A DNA stretch of 64,000 nucleotides from Muribaculum sp. An289 (GCF_002159555.1 NZ_NFIV01000004.1:169550-233549); one strand, 5' to 3'; positions 29,070 to 39,272 are shown, counted from the stretch's first letter. Notes: a model not told the origin generated them from the sequence alone. Made by a program: numbers and translations.

Positions 29070-29588
29070 ATGAAGAAACTTGTTGCGTTTTTTATTTCAC
29101 TGGCTTGTGTGGCGGGCATTGCCGCATGCGAGAAGATGTGGAATTTTCAATACGTGGATTCGTACATTCTCACCTATTGCAATCTTGACAATTTCGATGG
29201 TTTCCGGATAACGCAGGAAAGGACCGATGATTCATTGTATCTTGAAATAAAGACAACAGGCATGGATTATTCCGAAGCGCTGAATTCCGGCAGAATATTG
29301 GCAGAGGCAATGGATGCCGGTTCTGAAAAATGGACCGTATACGACAGTTTGAGGAAGCATTACGGCGATGTCGGGTATCCTGTTAAATTCAAGGTGCCTC
29401 CGTATGTGGGCTATATGCATAACCGTTCTTTCAGTCCGGAAGCTTTTGACGGCTATATAGACGGTGTGGATATTACTATAGCCGGGTCTTCGGAATATCC
29501 TCAGGGAACTTCGTTGAAAGACCGGGCTGTAATCGAAATCGCCTCACATTATCCTTTTATCAGCAGCGGGTATGCGGTTCCGTGCTGA
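29070..29588 (+). CDS. Small lipoprotein, possible C-terminal frameshift
   Basis: A 172-aa lipoprotein with a signal ending in the lipobox VAGIAAC. The rest is a beta-rich domain I do not recognise. The stop at 29586-29588 may be the result of an indel: the -1 frame from about 29576 stays open to 29647 and reads GSVLTVSFVTGNGKEFSEEI, which looks like the natural end of a beta-sandwich protein. The extended form would overlap the end of lpxB by 14 bases. The start is well supported by the signal peptide and a -7 element. Confidence 0.6.
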   Translation: MKKLVAFFISLACVAGIAACEKMWNFQYVDSYILTYCNLDNFDGFRITQERTDDSLYLEIKTTGMDYSEALNSGRILAEAMDAGSEKWTVYDSLRKHYGDVGYPVKFKVPPYVGYMHNRSFSPEAFDGYIDGVDITIAGSSEYPQGTSLKDRAVIEIASHYPFISSGYAVPC

Positions 29589-29633
29589 CGGTTTCATTCG
29601 TCACCGGTAACGGAAAGGAGTTTTCGGAAGAGA

Positions 29634-30824
29634 TTACCGTGGAGTAAGTTCGCGTACCATGGCTTCGGCGACGGCTTCCGATGCCCCGCCGTTTCCGAGA
29701 GACTGCTTGATGGCCGCATAGCCGTCAAGCATTTTTTTGCGGTATTGCGTATCTTCCAAGAGTCTGCGTATTTCCTCCGAAAGGGCATCTGCATTGCATT
29801 CGTCCTGAATCAGTTCCCGGAAAACGAGCCTGTCGGCAATGAGATTCCCGAGGCTGATGAATTTTGATTTTACTATCAGCCTTCCTATCCAGTATGTGAG
29901 CCTGCTGCCGAGGATATATCCGACAACCTGCGGGGTGCCGAGCAGTACGGCTTCGAGGGAGGCGGTTCCCGAATTGATTATCGCGGCTTCGGCGTTCCTT
30001 ATGACAGACTGTGTTTCTCCGAAAATCACCCTGATGTCCGCATCGCCGTTATTTTGGCAGGCGTTTTTCCGGCAGGTGTTTTTCAGATTCAGATAAGGGG
30101 CATAGTCCTCCATGCTTCTCGACGGGGCGCCGGCAATGATGAACCGGTAGTCCGAGTATTCGGGAATGGAGTGCAGCCTGTCGGCGAACCTGGTCAGGAC
30201 AGGCATCATGGTGTCTATCTCTCCCTTGCGCGAGCCCGCAAGCATCGCGATATAAGGCTGGTCCGGCAGGTCGTTGCGCCTCAGGAAATCTTCCCGGCTT
30301 TCATTCATGGCGGCAGAGCCGTCTATCGCGTCCACGAGCGGATTCCCGCAGTATATTGCATCGATGCCTTTGGCTTTGAAGTACGGGATTTCGAACGGGA
30401 AGACTATAAACAGCCTGTCCACGTATTTTTTCAGCTTTTTGATACGCCCTTCGCGGGAGGCCCAGACCTTGGGCGCAATGTAGTAAAACACCTTGAATCC
30501 GTGGCTGTGGGCAAATTCGGCTATCTTGAAGTTGAATCCCGGGTAGTCGATCAGGATGACGGCATCGGGCTTCCATTCCAAGATGTCATGTTTGCACCGT
30601 TTTACGTTTCCGAGCAGTTTTCCTGCATGCAGAAGGACCTCGACGAAGCCCATGATTGCTCCGTCCTTATAATGTACCACGGGCGGTGTCCCGGCAGCGG
30701 CCGCCATCATGTCCCCGCCCCAGAAACGGATTTCGCATTGCGGGTCTTCGTTCCTGAGCCCTTTTATGAGGTTGGAGCCGTGCAAATCGCCGGAAGCCTC
30801 GCCGGCTATGATGTAATATTTCAT
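29634..30824 (-). CDS. lpxB: Lipid-A-disaccharide synthase
   Basis: LpxB (396 aa), a GT19 glycosyltransferase that joins UDP-diacylglucosamine and lipid X. The start at 30824 (MKYYIIAGEASGDLHG) overlaps the surE stop by 4 bases (ATGA). The C-terminal GT-B half has the donor-site segments AAIINSGTASLEAVLLGTP and RLIVKSKFISLGNLIADR, which are hallmarks of LpxB. Together with surE it makes a two-gene unit. Confidence 0.95.
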   Translation of the reverse strand: MKYYIIAGEASGDLHGSNLIKGLRNEDPQCEIRFWGGDMMAAAAGTPPVVHYKDGAIMGFVEVLLHAGKLLGNVKRCKHDILEWKPDAVILIDYPGFNFKIAEFAHSHGFKVFYYIAPKVWASREGRIKKLKKYVDRLFIVFPFEIPYFKAKGIDAIYCGNPLVDAIDGSAAMNESREDFLRRNDLPDQPYIAMLAGSRKGEIDTMMPVLTRFADRLHSIPEYSDYRFIIAGAPSRSMEDYAPYLNLKNTCRKNACQNNGDADIRVIFGETQSVIRNAEAAIINSGTASLEAVLLGTPQVVGYILGSRLTYWIGRLIVKSKFISLGNLIADRLVFRELIQDECNADALSEEIRRLLEDTQYRKKMLDGYAAIKQSLGNGGASEAVAEAMVRELTPR

Positions 30825-31618
30825 AAGTCCCAAAGTTCAGAAAGCCTTTTCATCTCGTCGTAGTCGGTATAATCCACTGAATGAGGGACTATGGTGACAT
30901 ATCCCTTGGCCATCATCCTGTGGTCTGCCGTAGGAGGGTTCTCCGGAGAATCTTCATAGTCCCCCAGCATTCTGTATGCCTGCATCCCTTCTTCCGGCGG
31001 GACTGCGGTGCCTTCCCCGGCCGACAGCGGGATGAATTCCTTTATCCATATTCCGGTACCTTGGGAGGCCATCGTGCAGCCTTTGATGTTTTCGAACGGT
31101 ATGTCCGGAAAATTGATGTTCAGATAGACTCCCGGTTTTGGCGGATATTCGAGTATGTGCCCGAGCAGGGACGGGAGAATCTTCCTTACGGCGCCGAGAT
31201 TTACATCCTGGCTGTGGTTTTCAATGGATACTCCGACCGAGGTTATGCCGTGCAGGGCCCCTTCGGCCGCCGCTCCGAGTGTTCCCGAATATATTACGGA
31301 AGCCGATGCGTTGGAACCGTGGTTTATGCCAGAAACTATGAGATCCGGGTATTTTTCCGGGAAAAACTGCATCAGCCCGAATTTTATGCACGATGCCGGT
31401 GTAGCCGTAAGTTTCCCCGCCACGAATCCTTCTTCCCTGCATGTCTCCTTGTAAAACAGTTCCTGTCCGAGGGATACCGCGGCTGACATCCCCGATTGGG
31501 GGTAGGCCGGTGCCACGAGGGTGATATTTCCGAACGGACGGAGAATCTCCGCCAGCACATGGAGGCCTTTCGATTCGATTCCGTCATCGTTGGTGACTAA
31601 AATTTCAATTTTCCGCAT
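30821..31618 (-). CDS. surE: 5'/3'-nucleotidase SurE
   Basis: SurE (265 aa), a metal-dependent nucleoside 5'/3'-monophosphatase. The hallmark VTNDDGIESKG is at residues 6-16, followed by PQSGMSAAVS and SGINHGSNAS, which complete the metal site. I prefer the ATG at 31618 over 31624 because it gives the standard N-terminus MRKIEIL; the difference is only two residues. Its stop overlaps the lpxB start. Confidence 0.94.
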   Translation of the reverse strand: MRKIEILVTNDDGIESKGLHVLAEILRPFGNITLVAPAYPQSGMSAAVSLGQELFYKETCREEGFVAGKLTATPASCIKFGLMQFFPEKYPDLIVSGINHGSNASASVIYSGTLGAAAEGALHGITSVGVSIENHSQDVNLGAVRKILPSLLGHILEYPPKPGVYLNINFPDIPFENIKGCTMASQGTGIWIKEFIPLSAGEGTAVPPEEGMQAYRMLGDYEDSPENPPTADHRMMAKGYVTIVPHSVDYTDYDEMKRLSELWDL

Positions 31619-31639
31619 AAACATTTTCTAAAAACCGGA

Positions 31640-31647
31640 CAAATATA
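31640..31647 (-). promoter_or_regulatory. -7 promoter element of surE-lpxB
   Basis: The minus strand reads TATATTTG, a full match to TAnnTTTG, 22 bases upstream of the surE ATG. Confidence 0.6.
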
Positions 31648-31669
31648 GGGAAAATTTCCCTGTTTTGGT

Positions 31670-31677
31670 TATTTTTG
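31670..31677 (+). promoter_or_regulatory. -7 promoter element of gapA
   Basis: The plus strand reads TATTTTTGC, matching TAnnTTTG, 74 bases upstream of the gapA ATG, implying a leader of about 65 bases. Between it and the surE element lies GGGAAAATTTCCC, a short palindrome at 31648-31660. Confidence 0.5.
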
Positions 31678-31735
31678 CATTGCTTTTGGTTCAACCGTTT
31701 TATTCATATTTGAATGTTTTTTAATGTATAACTAA

Positions 31736-32758
<1,023 letters not shown>

Positions 32759-32802
32759 GTGTCGTAAAATCGACTACGAACTATTAGATATCTGTTTTAG
32801 TT

Positions 32803-32847
32803 GCAATGTGCGGATTTTTCCTTAAATTCGCACATTGTTTTTTTTTT
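32803..32847 (+). terminator. Intrinsic terminator of gapA
   Basis: CAATGTGCG (32804-32812) pairs with CGCACATTG (32829-32837); the stem extends inward by further A-T and G-T pairs to about 14 bp and is followed by a run of ten T at 32838-32847. Confidence 0.88.
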
Positions 32848-32874
32848 GTATGGACCTTTAGAAAGAGTTTTATC

Positions 32875-33321
32875 ATGTTGAAGATAGGGGACAGGGCTCC
32901 GGAATTTTCCGGGACAGATCAGGACGGAAATGTAATCAGCCTGAGTGATTTTGCGGGCAGGAAACTGGTGTTGTATTTTTATCCCAAGGACAATACTCCG
33001 GGATGTACGGCGGAGGCTTGCGACCTCAGGGATAACTATCAGCGTTTTCTCGCTGCCGGTTATGCCGTGGTAGGGGTAAGCAAGGACAGTGCTGCCTCTC
33101 ATAAGAAATTTATCGGGAAATATTCGCTTCCGTTTCCGCTGATTTCGGACCCTTCGGCCGAAATACTCCAGGCATACGGAGCCTGGGGCGAGAAGAAAAA
33201 CTACGGGAAGGTCTATATGGGGACAATCAGGAAGACTTTCGTCATAGATGAAAACGGGATTATAGCCGATATTATCGGAAAAGTGGATACTAAAGCGCAC
33301 ACGGCGCAGATACTCGGATAG
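32875..33321 (+). CDS. bcp: Thiol peroxidase of the Bcp/PrxQ family
   Basis: A 148-aa atypical 2-Cys peroxiredoxin that reduces peroxides with thioredoxin as donor. The peroxidatic Cys44 is in DNTPGCTAEACD and the resolving Cys49 is five residues later, the PrxQ arrangement. The start at 32875 (MLKIGDRAPEF) gives the standard N-terminus and lies after the gapA terminator. The following gene starts 9 bases after its stop. Confidence 0.93.
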   Translation: MLKIGDRAPEFSGTDQDGNVISLSDFAGRKLVLYFYPKDNTPGCTAEACDLRDNYQRFLAAGYAVVGVSKDSAASHKKFIGKYSLPFPLISDPSAEILQAYGAWGEKKNYGKVYMGTIRKTFVIDENGIIADIIGKVDTKAHTAQILG

Positions 33322-33330
33322 GTCGGCTCT

Positions 33331-34815
33331 ATGAAAGTTTCTGATTTCAATAAAGTTTCTGATTTCAATGTCGCCGTGTCAAAAAGGGCGGCGCTCGTGC
33401 TTGCCGCGTTTCTGATGGCACTTCCGGCCTTTCCGCAAAATGAACGGAGCCGCTGCCTTATCGTGCTTTCGGAAGCCATGATGCGTTCCGGTCTTTCCGT
33501 CGATACAATGAATGTGTCCGTATCCGGACCGTTTGAAGAAAGGAAAGCGAAGGTGTTTTCCATGGAATACGATGACGGCAGCCTCGCCTTTTCCTCTTCC
33601 GCCACGTTCAGGGGCAAATCCAATGCAATGAAGGTGGCTTGCAGTAAAGACGGCGGGTCTTTCGATGTGGAATGCGGCTTTGACGCTTCGGGCAGGATTA
33701 CAATCCTGCGCGACAGCCGGAAACCATACAGCGAAACCTGGAAATACGGGGACGGGGATTTTCCGGTAGGAGGAGGCATAGTCTTCGCCAGCAGGTACGA
33801 TTTGACGGAGTATTTTCCCGTAATGGCTGAAATCTTCGGTATAGATTCGCTTTTTGTAGAGGCTGGCGATGGCGTGCTGCTTACATACGATACCGAAAAT
33901 GAAAGGCTTTTTTCAGCAGAGCTTACGGGTAAGAGCCGGCGCAACTGCCTGATGAGATACGGTTTCTGCAAAGTGCTTTTCGACCTCGGGCGTTTTTCGG
34001 CCGACAGGATGCCGTTCAAGTCGGATCCATTCGAAGGCGATATGGACAGGGGTTTCGACTTTTTGCCGGGAATAAGTCCTGAAATAAATTCGATGCAATT
34101 CATGGATGCGAAGAACAATTCGGTGGAATCGCCGTCCGGAGCCGCTGCCGTAATGTTCGAGTATGAAAGCAGTGCGGATTCGGTTATAAACAAAGCGGCT
34201 TTCTTCGATAATTCTTTCAATCCGGCGGAAGTGAAGTTCCGTGGAGGCGTTTTTTCATCATTATTTGAATCATACTGGCTTGACGGCGGATATGAAAACC
34301 ATGTCGTCCAGTTGTCCGGAGCGGGGAAGAATACGGCTTCGAATGCGTTCGGTATAGACGGATACAAGTTCCTGTCATCTCCGGGAATGGATTTTGCCGC
34401 GGCGTACGGGAAGGATACGAAGTACGTTCCGGTGGAAGATTTTCTGTCCATGGGGCGTTTCGGCATGTACATGGCGGTAATGGAAGAAAGGAACGGAAAC
34501 ATGGTTTATCAGGCTTCTTACCGGGGCTATGACGATGATGACCGTGCGGCCTGCGACATGGGGTATTCGGATATCGTCATCAAATACATAGGCCATTCGG
34601 GAGTGGTGGAGGATGTATATTACAGAGGCGTGGACGGAGGCCCTGCCATGCATGAAAAATACGGATGTGCGCGCATATCCACGAGGTTTACGACATCGGG
34701 GAAGCCTCAGTCGTTGGAGTTTTTCGATGCAAATGACAGGAAAATTCGTGTAATCAAATATAAGGAATATTCTCCGGAAGATTACCAGTTCTGCAATCCC
34801 GAACTTGAACCGTGA
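33331..34815 (+). CDS. Secreted protein of unknown function
   Basis: A 494-aa protein I do not recognise. It has a signal peptide (about AALVLAAFLMALPAFPQ, residues 19-35) preceded by an unusual 12-residue N-terminus made by a tandem duplication (KVSDFN twice). The mature part is rich in aromatic and acidic residues, is predicted to be mainly beta, and ends with a domain containing DANDRKIRVIKYKEY. No catalytic motif is evident. A start inside or after the duplication (for example by an alternative start codon) is possible. It lies 9 bases after bcp and probably shares its transcript. Confidence 0.65.
   Translation: MKVSDFNKVSDFNVAVSKRAALVLAAFLMALPAFPQNERSRCLIVLSEAMMRSGLSVDTMNVSVSGPFEERKAKVFSMEYDDGSLAFSSSATFRGKSNAMKVACSKDGGSFDVECGFDASGRITILRDSRKPYSETWKYGDGDFPVGGGIVFASRYDLTEYFPVMAEIFGIDSLFVEAGDGVLLTYDTENERLFSAELTGKSRRNCLMRYGFCKVLFDLGRFSADRMPFKSDPFEGDMDRGFDFLPGISPEINSMQFMDAKNNSVESPSGAAAVMFEYESSADSVINKAAFFDNSFNPAEVKFRGGVFSSLFESYWLDGGYENHVVQLSGAGKNTASNAFGIDGYKFLSSPGMDFAAAYGKDTKYVPVEDFLSMGRFGMYMAVMEERNGNMVYQASYRGYDDDDRAACDMGYSDIVIKYIGHSGVVEDVYYRGVDGGPAMHEKYGCARISTRFTTSGKPQSLEFFDANDRKIRVIKYKEYSPEDYQFCNPELEP
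33334..33369 (+). repeat. Perfect 18-bp tandem duplication at a gene start
   Basis: AAAGTTTCTGATTTCAAT occurs twice in a row (33334-33351 and 33352-33369). Being a multiple of three it keeps frame and repeats the peptide KVSDFN in the n-region of the signal peptide. Confidence 0.9.
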
Positions 34816-34911
34816 CATGGACATGGCCTGTGCCGTAATGAAGCCCTACGGGATTTGAAACCCTGCGGAATTTTTTTATAAATGTCAGAATTTTTTCAAT
34901 AAACGTCAGTC

Positions 34912-36384
34912 ATGAAAAAAATGTTTTTGTCGCTCTTGCCTTTGGCTGTTATCCAGTTGCTTTTTTCGTGTTCGGGAGGAGCTCCTGCCCCTGAACCAGT
35001 GTTTCCGGTGCCGTCGAAGCAGCAGGTCGAATGGCAGCGGATGGAGAGATATGCTTTCATCCATTACGGGCTGAACACTTATACCGATGCCGAATGGGGT
35101 TATGGCAATGCCTCCGCCTCTTTGCTCGCTCCGGACAGCTTGGACTGCCGCCAATGGGCCCGTGTGCTTGCCGGGGCCGGGATGAAGGGTATCATACTTA
35201 CGGCGAAACATCATGACGGATTCTGCCTGTGGCCTTGCACTGGCACGGATTACGACATAGCGGCATCCCCGTACAAAGGAGGAAAGGGGGATATCGTGCG
35301 TGAGTTGTCCGAGGCATGCCGGGAATACGGCCTGAAATTCGGAATCTACATATCTCCGTGGGACAGGAACAGGGCGGATTACGGAACGCCGGAATATGTG
35401 GAATATTACAGGTCCCAGTTGAAAGAACTCCTGTCCGGGGATTATGGCGATGTTTTCGAAGTCTGGCTCGACGGGGCCAACGGAGGTAACGGATGGTACG
35501 GAGGAGCCGATGAAACGAGGACGATAGACCGCAGGACATATTATGATTTTCCTTTAATCGATTCCCTGATACTTGCCTTGCAGCCCGATGCAATCATTTT
35601 TTCGGACGGAGGCCCAGGCTGCCGCTGGGTAGGGAACGAACGAGGGATAGCCGGTGAGACAAACTGGTCTTTCCTCAGGGGAAGCGAAGTCTATCCGGGG
35701 TATCACGGTTTTCAGGAACTTCCTTCGGGACATGCCGACGGGGATGCATGGATTCCCGCAGAGTGCGACGTGTCCATACGTCCGGGCTGGTTCTGGCATG
35801 CCGATGAAGATACATTGGTCAAGACTCCGGAGCAGCTGCTCGACCTGTATTTCAAGAGTGTCGGCAGGAATGCCAATTTCCTGCTGAACGTGCCGGTAAA
35901 TGCGGCCGGATTGATTTCCTGTGCGGATTCAGCCAGCCTGTATGCCTATAATGAGCTGCTTGCAAAGGAATTCCCTTGCAATCTGTTGTCCGCCGGGGAT
36001 GCGACCGTTTCCGTTTCCTCGGAAAGAGGCAGGGCTTTCAGGTCGGAAAACATTTTCGACGGGGATTTCGACACCTATTGGTCGGTCCCTGACGGTACGG
36101 ATACGGCATCGGTGCAGATAGTCTTCGGTTCTCCGAAGGCAATGGACAAGGTAGTGCTTCAGGAATACATTCCTCTCGGACAGCGGGTGGCCTCCTTTGC
36201 CGTCGAGTATTTGTCTGAAGGCCGTTGGATCCCTGTAGATTGCGGCGAAGAGACTACTACCATAGGGTATAAGAGGATAATCCGTTTCGCCCCTGTCGAA
36301 GCTGAAGGGTTGCGGGTGATTTTCAAGGAGTCCCGGGGGCCGGTGTGCATCAGTGCCCTTGAAGCCTTTCTTCGGGCGGAATGA
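34912..36384 (+). CDS. Alpha-L-fucosidase lipoprotein (GH29)
   Basis: A 490-aa secreted fucosidase that releases L-fucose from host glycans. The lipobox LLFSC puts the lipid Cys at residue 20. The GH29 barrel runs from about residue 35 to 350, with AKHHDGFCLW at residues 98-107 and the nucleophile Asp187 in EVWLDGANGG. The C-terminal ~130 residues look like an F5/8 type C (discoidin) carbohydrate-binding domain (FDGDFDTYWSVPDG). Its 3' end overlaps the convergent gene by 35 bases. Specificity cannot be read from the sequence. Confidence 0.9.
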   Translation: MKKMFLSLLPLAVIQLLFSCSGGAPAPEPVFPVPSKQQVEWQRMERYAFIHYGLNTYTDAEWGYGNASASLLAPDSLDCRQWARVLAGAGMKGIILTAKHHDGFCLWPCTGTDYDIAASPYKGGKGDIVRELSEACREYGLKFGIYISPWDRNRADYGTPEYVEYYRSQLKELLSGDYGDVFEVWLDGANGGNGWYGGADETRTIDRRTYYDFPLIDSLILALQPDAIIFSDGGPGCRWVGNERGIAGETNWSFLRGSEVYPGYHGFQELPSGHADGDAWIPAECDVSIRPGWFWHADEDTLVKTPEQLLDLYFKSVGRNANFLLNVPVNAAGLISCADSASLYAYNELLAKEFPCNLLSAGDATVSVSSERGRAFRSENIFDGDFDTYWSVPDGTDTASVQIVFGSPKAMDKVVLQEYIPLGQRVASFAVEYLSEGRWIPVDCGEETTTIGYKRIIRFAPVEAEGLRVIFKESRGPVCISALEAFLRAE

Positions 36385-37072
36385 CAGGCTCCGGAACGGA
36401 GGACTTGTAGACACGGGAATCGAAATTGCCATCCCAGAACAGCGTTTCATCGAAATGCTCCGGTTTTCCTGCCGGTATGGGCATATACCACAGGCCGTTC
36501 ATCATAGGTATGGCGTTTGGCTTGTATTGTGCGCTTCCTCCTAATAGCATCCTCGCTATCGCCCATGCTATGCGCTCCCCTTTGGACATCGAAGCCACCT
36601 TCCTTTCGTATGCGAGGTCGCGGCCGAGGAGGTCATTTAGCCGTTCCATGGCCTGCTCGAATGTGAGGGGACCGAACTTTTCCCTTATTTCCGGTACGGA
36701 GAGCAGTATGGGAAGCATTTTTTCGGCAACGGCCTTCCTGTCGACGATTGCGGATGTCATGTTTCCGAAGATTTCATCCGAGTAGAGTTTTTCGAGAAAT
36801 GACAGTTTTTCCTCCCATTGGGCGCGTATGGCTTCGAGTTCCGGAATGGCATCCGATGAGTCAATCCGGGCGGTCGAGGAAATCAGGGAGTCGCGCCCGT
36901 TTTCATCGAGAAGCCCGAACATGTATGCCTTCGCGGCAAGGTCGCGGATGTCGGCGTTGAGGACGGCCTGTCTGTCGGTAATGGTGTCCATGGGATTCTG
37001 TCCCGATGCCGAAACCGTATGAAAAAGGATTAAAATCCCTGTAAATAAAATATATGTGGCCGTCTTGCGCAT
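36350..37072 (-). CDS. Secreted hypothetical protein
   Basis: A 240-aa protein from the ATG at 37072 (MRKTATYILFTGILILF), which gives a good signal peptide; an ATG at 37102 would add 10 residues. The mature part is mainly helical and charged, followed by a proline-rich tail with LWYMPIPAGKPEHFDETLFWDGNFDSR split about residues 200-226. No family recognised. It converges with and overlaps the fucosidase gene end by 35 bases, and is divergent from the dapE-like gene. Confidence 0.65.
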   Translation of the reverse strand: MRKTATYILFTGILILFHTVSASGQNPMDTITDRQAVLNADIRDLAAKAYMFGLLDENGRDSLISSTARIDSSDAIPELEAIRAQWEEKLSFLEKLYSDEIFGNMTSAIVDRKAVAEKMLPILLSVPEIREKFGPLTFEQAMERLNDLLGRDLAYERKVASMSKGERIAWAIARMLLGGSAQYKPNAIPMMNGLWYMPIPAGKPEHFDETLFWDGNFDSRVYKSSVPEPVIPPEERLQGH

Positions 37073-37166
37073 GAGTGCCCGTAAATTCAATAAATATGCC
37101 ATTTCTCATTTTGCCGTTTCGGCGAAAATCATTATTTTTACAGGTTGTATCGATGAAACGGCAGTT

Positions 37167-38186
37167 ATGAATTTGGATAATTTTCTCAATATACTGAAAA
37201 TAGACTCTTCTTCAGGGAAAGAGCGACGGCTCGCAGAATACTGTGCATACGGTTTTGCTACCTGCAAATCGGTTTCGGAAATATATGAGGTCGGTGACGG
37301 CACCCTTAATGTTTATCTCAAATGGGGCAATCCGCGGATAGTCTTTTGTACCCATCTCGACACCGTTCCCCCGTACATTCCCCCGAAGGTGGAAAGCCTG
37401 CCGGACGGAGACGTAAAAATCTCGGGCAGAGGCAGTTGTGATGCCAAGGGCCAGATATTTTCAATGTATAATGCCTGTTTGGAGCTTGAAAATGAGGGTT
37501 ATACGGATTTCGGGCTCTTGCTCGTGTCGGGAGAGGAAACCGGCTCGAAGGGGGCGAGGACCGTGGATTCCCAGATTCCCGGCGGCGAATATCTTGTAGT
37601 GGGCGAACCCACCGATTCGAAAATGGTCACGGCAGGAAAGGGAACCAAGGCCTTCTCCGTATCAATCAAGGGCAGGAGCGCCCATTCGGGATATCCGGAG
37701 CACGGGGACAGCGCCGTGATGCGTTTCGTGGATTTCATGAACAGGCTGGCCGAGGTGCGTTTTCCCGAAGACCCGGTACTCGGAAAAACCACATACAATG
37801 TAGGAGAACTCGAAAGTCCCAACTCTCAGAATATTCTGAGCGACAGGCTGACATTCCGCATATATTTCCGTACTACATTTGCCAGCGATGAGGCGGTATG
37901 CCGTGTAATGGCGGATTTTGCCGATGACAACATAGAAGTGAAGGCATTCGGAGGGGATACACCTTCGCAATATATGACACTTGACGGCTTCGAAACGAAA
38001 ACGGTGGCTTTCGGGAACGATGCTCCCCATATAAACAACTTCAGCCACAAGATGTTGTGTGGCCCGGGCTCCATACTTGTGGCCCATACGGACGATGAGC
38101 ATATCCTGTTGAGCGACCTGCGCCGTGCAAAGGACAATTATGTTACAATATACAAGAGGCTCGTGGGCCGCAAGGCCGGCAAGTGA
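37167..38186 (+). CDS. M20 metallopeptidase, probable succinyl-DAP desuccinylase
   Basis: A 339-aa M20-family dizinc hydrolase. The metal ligands are visible: His63 and Asp65 in FCTHLDTVP, Asp92 in GRGSCDAKG and the catalytic Glu pair in SGEETGSKGA (residues 123-124). The M20 family includes DapE and ArgE. Because asd, lysC, dapB, dapA and dapD follow in order, DapE is the most likely role (removal of succinate from N-succinyl-LL-DAP), but sequence alone does not rule out an acetylornithine-type deacetylase. First gene of the lysine cluster; asd follows 27 bases (or 3 bases) later. Confidence 0.8.
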   Translation: MNLDNFLNILKIDSSSGKERRLAEYCAYGFATCKSVSEIYEVGDGTLNVYLKWGNPRIVFCTHLDTVPPYIPPKVESLPDGDVKISGRGSCDAKGQIFSMYNACLELENEGYTDFGLLLVSGEETGSKGARTVDSQIPGGEYLVVGEPTDSKMVTAGKGTKAFSVSIKGRSAHSGYPEHGDSAVMRFVDFMNRLAEVRFPEDPVLGKTTYNVGELESPNSQNILSDRLTFRIYFRTTFASDEAVCRVMADFADDNIEVKAFGGDTPSQYMTLDGFETKTVAFGNDAPHINNFSHKMLCGPGSILVAHTDDEHILLSDLRRAKDNYVTIYKRLVGRKAGK

Positions 38187-38213
38187 CCGATGTTTGAAAA
38201 AAATCGTAGTGAT

Positions 38214-39263
38214 ATGAATGAAAATAAGATAGATGTTGCGGTACTCGGTTGTACCGGGGCCGTAGGACAGAAACTCGTATCCCTGCTCGGCAATCATCCC
38301 CTGTTCAATATTAAGGAACTTGTGGCTTCCGACCGCTCGGCAGGGCTGAAATATTCGGAAAGGGTCGGTTGGAGGGAGGCCGTACCCATTCCCGGGCATG
38401 TCGGGGACATTGTCATCAAGACGTTGTCCGAGCCGCTCGAATCCCGGATTCTGTTCTCGGGGCTCGATGCCTCAGTTGCAGGAGAAGCGGAAAGCCGCTA
38501 TGCCTCCCTCGGACATATCGTAGTGAGCAATTCGCGCAACCACAGGATGGACGATGACGTGCCGCTGATTATTCCGGAAATCAACGCCTCGCATCTGGAA
38601 ATAGTGGAAAGGCAGATGGCCCGTTCCGGCAGCGGAGGGTTCATAGTAACCAATCCAAACTGTTCGACCATCGTGCTTGCACTTGCAATCTATCCTGTAT
38701 TTGCACGTTTCGGCCTTGACAAGGTGATGGCTGTCACCATGCAGGCGATTTCCGGAGGAGGATATCCCGGTGTCCCTTCAATGGACATATTGGGAAATGT
38801 AATCCCGTACATAGGGGGCGAGGAAGAGAAGATAGAGCGCGAACTGGCCAAGATTTTCGGCCGGCTGGAAGGCGGGAGCATAGTCCCTGCGGATTTTACC
38901 GTTTCCGCCACCTGCAACCGTGTTCCAGTAAGGGACGGGCATACGGTGTGCGTTTCATTCTCTACCAGGACCAAGGCAGGCAGGGAAGAACTGCTGGATG
39001 CCATGGAACACTGTTATCCCGAACTGAAGCTGCATTCATCGCCGGAAAAGGTTTTGGCATACAATCCTTCCGAAGACCGTCCCCAGCCACTGATGGATGT
39101 GCTGGCCGGTAACGGAATGACGGTGACGGCAGGAAGGCTTCGCCCGTGCGGCATACTGGACTGGAAGATGACGGCTTTCGGGCATAATACCGTGCGCGGG
39201 GCTGCCGGGGCTGCCATATTGAATGCAGAACTCATAGTGGAACGCGGTTTTTTGAAAAAATAG
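38214..39263 (+). CDS. asd: Aspartate-semialdehyde dehydrogenase, archaeal/fungal type
   Basis: ASADH (349 aa) reduces aspartyl phosphate. I prefer the ATG at 38214 (MNENKIDVAVLGCTGAVGQ); 38190 would add 8 residues. The catalytic Cys150 lies in VTNPNCSTI. The segments SGGGYPGVPSMDILGNVIPY and GGEEEKIERELAKIFG match the archaeal/fungal subfamily (TIGR00978-like) and not the common enterobacterial form. Its product feeds dapA and, if present elsewhere, threonine synthesis. Confidence 0.92.
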   Translation: MNENKIDVAVLGCTGAVGQKLVSLLGNHPLFNIKELVASDRSAGLKYSERVGWREAVPIPGHVGDIVIKTLSEPLESRILFSGLDASVAGEAESRYASLGHIVVSNSRNHRMDDDVPLIIPEINASHLEIVERQMARSGSGGFIVTNPNCSTIVLALAIYPVFARFGLDKVMAVTMQAISGGGYPGVPSMDILGNVIPYIGGEEEKIERELAKIFGRLEGGSIVPADFTVSATCNRVPVRDGHTVCVSFSTRTKAGREELLDAMEHCYPELKLHSSPEKVLAYNPSEDRPQPLMDVLAGNGMTVTAGRLRPCGILDWKMTAFGHNTVRGAAGAAILNAELIVERGFLKK

Positions 39264-39272
39264 GGTGTTGTT

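Noticed and set aside
31648..31660. Palindrome GGGAAAATTTCCC between surE and gapA as an operator
   Set aside because: It is short and AT-rich and could be chance; no regulator gene is nearby.
33213..34502. Open frame of 429 codons on the minus strand opposite bcp and the secreted protein
   Set aside because: The plus-strand gene has a signal peptide and is contiguous with bcp; the minus-strand frame has none of these and is Ser/Pro-rich throughout.
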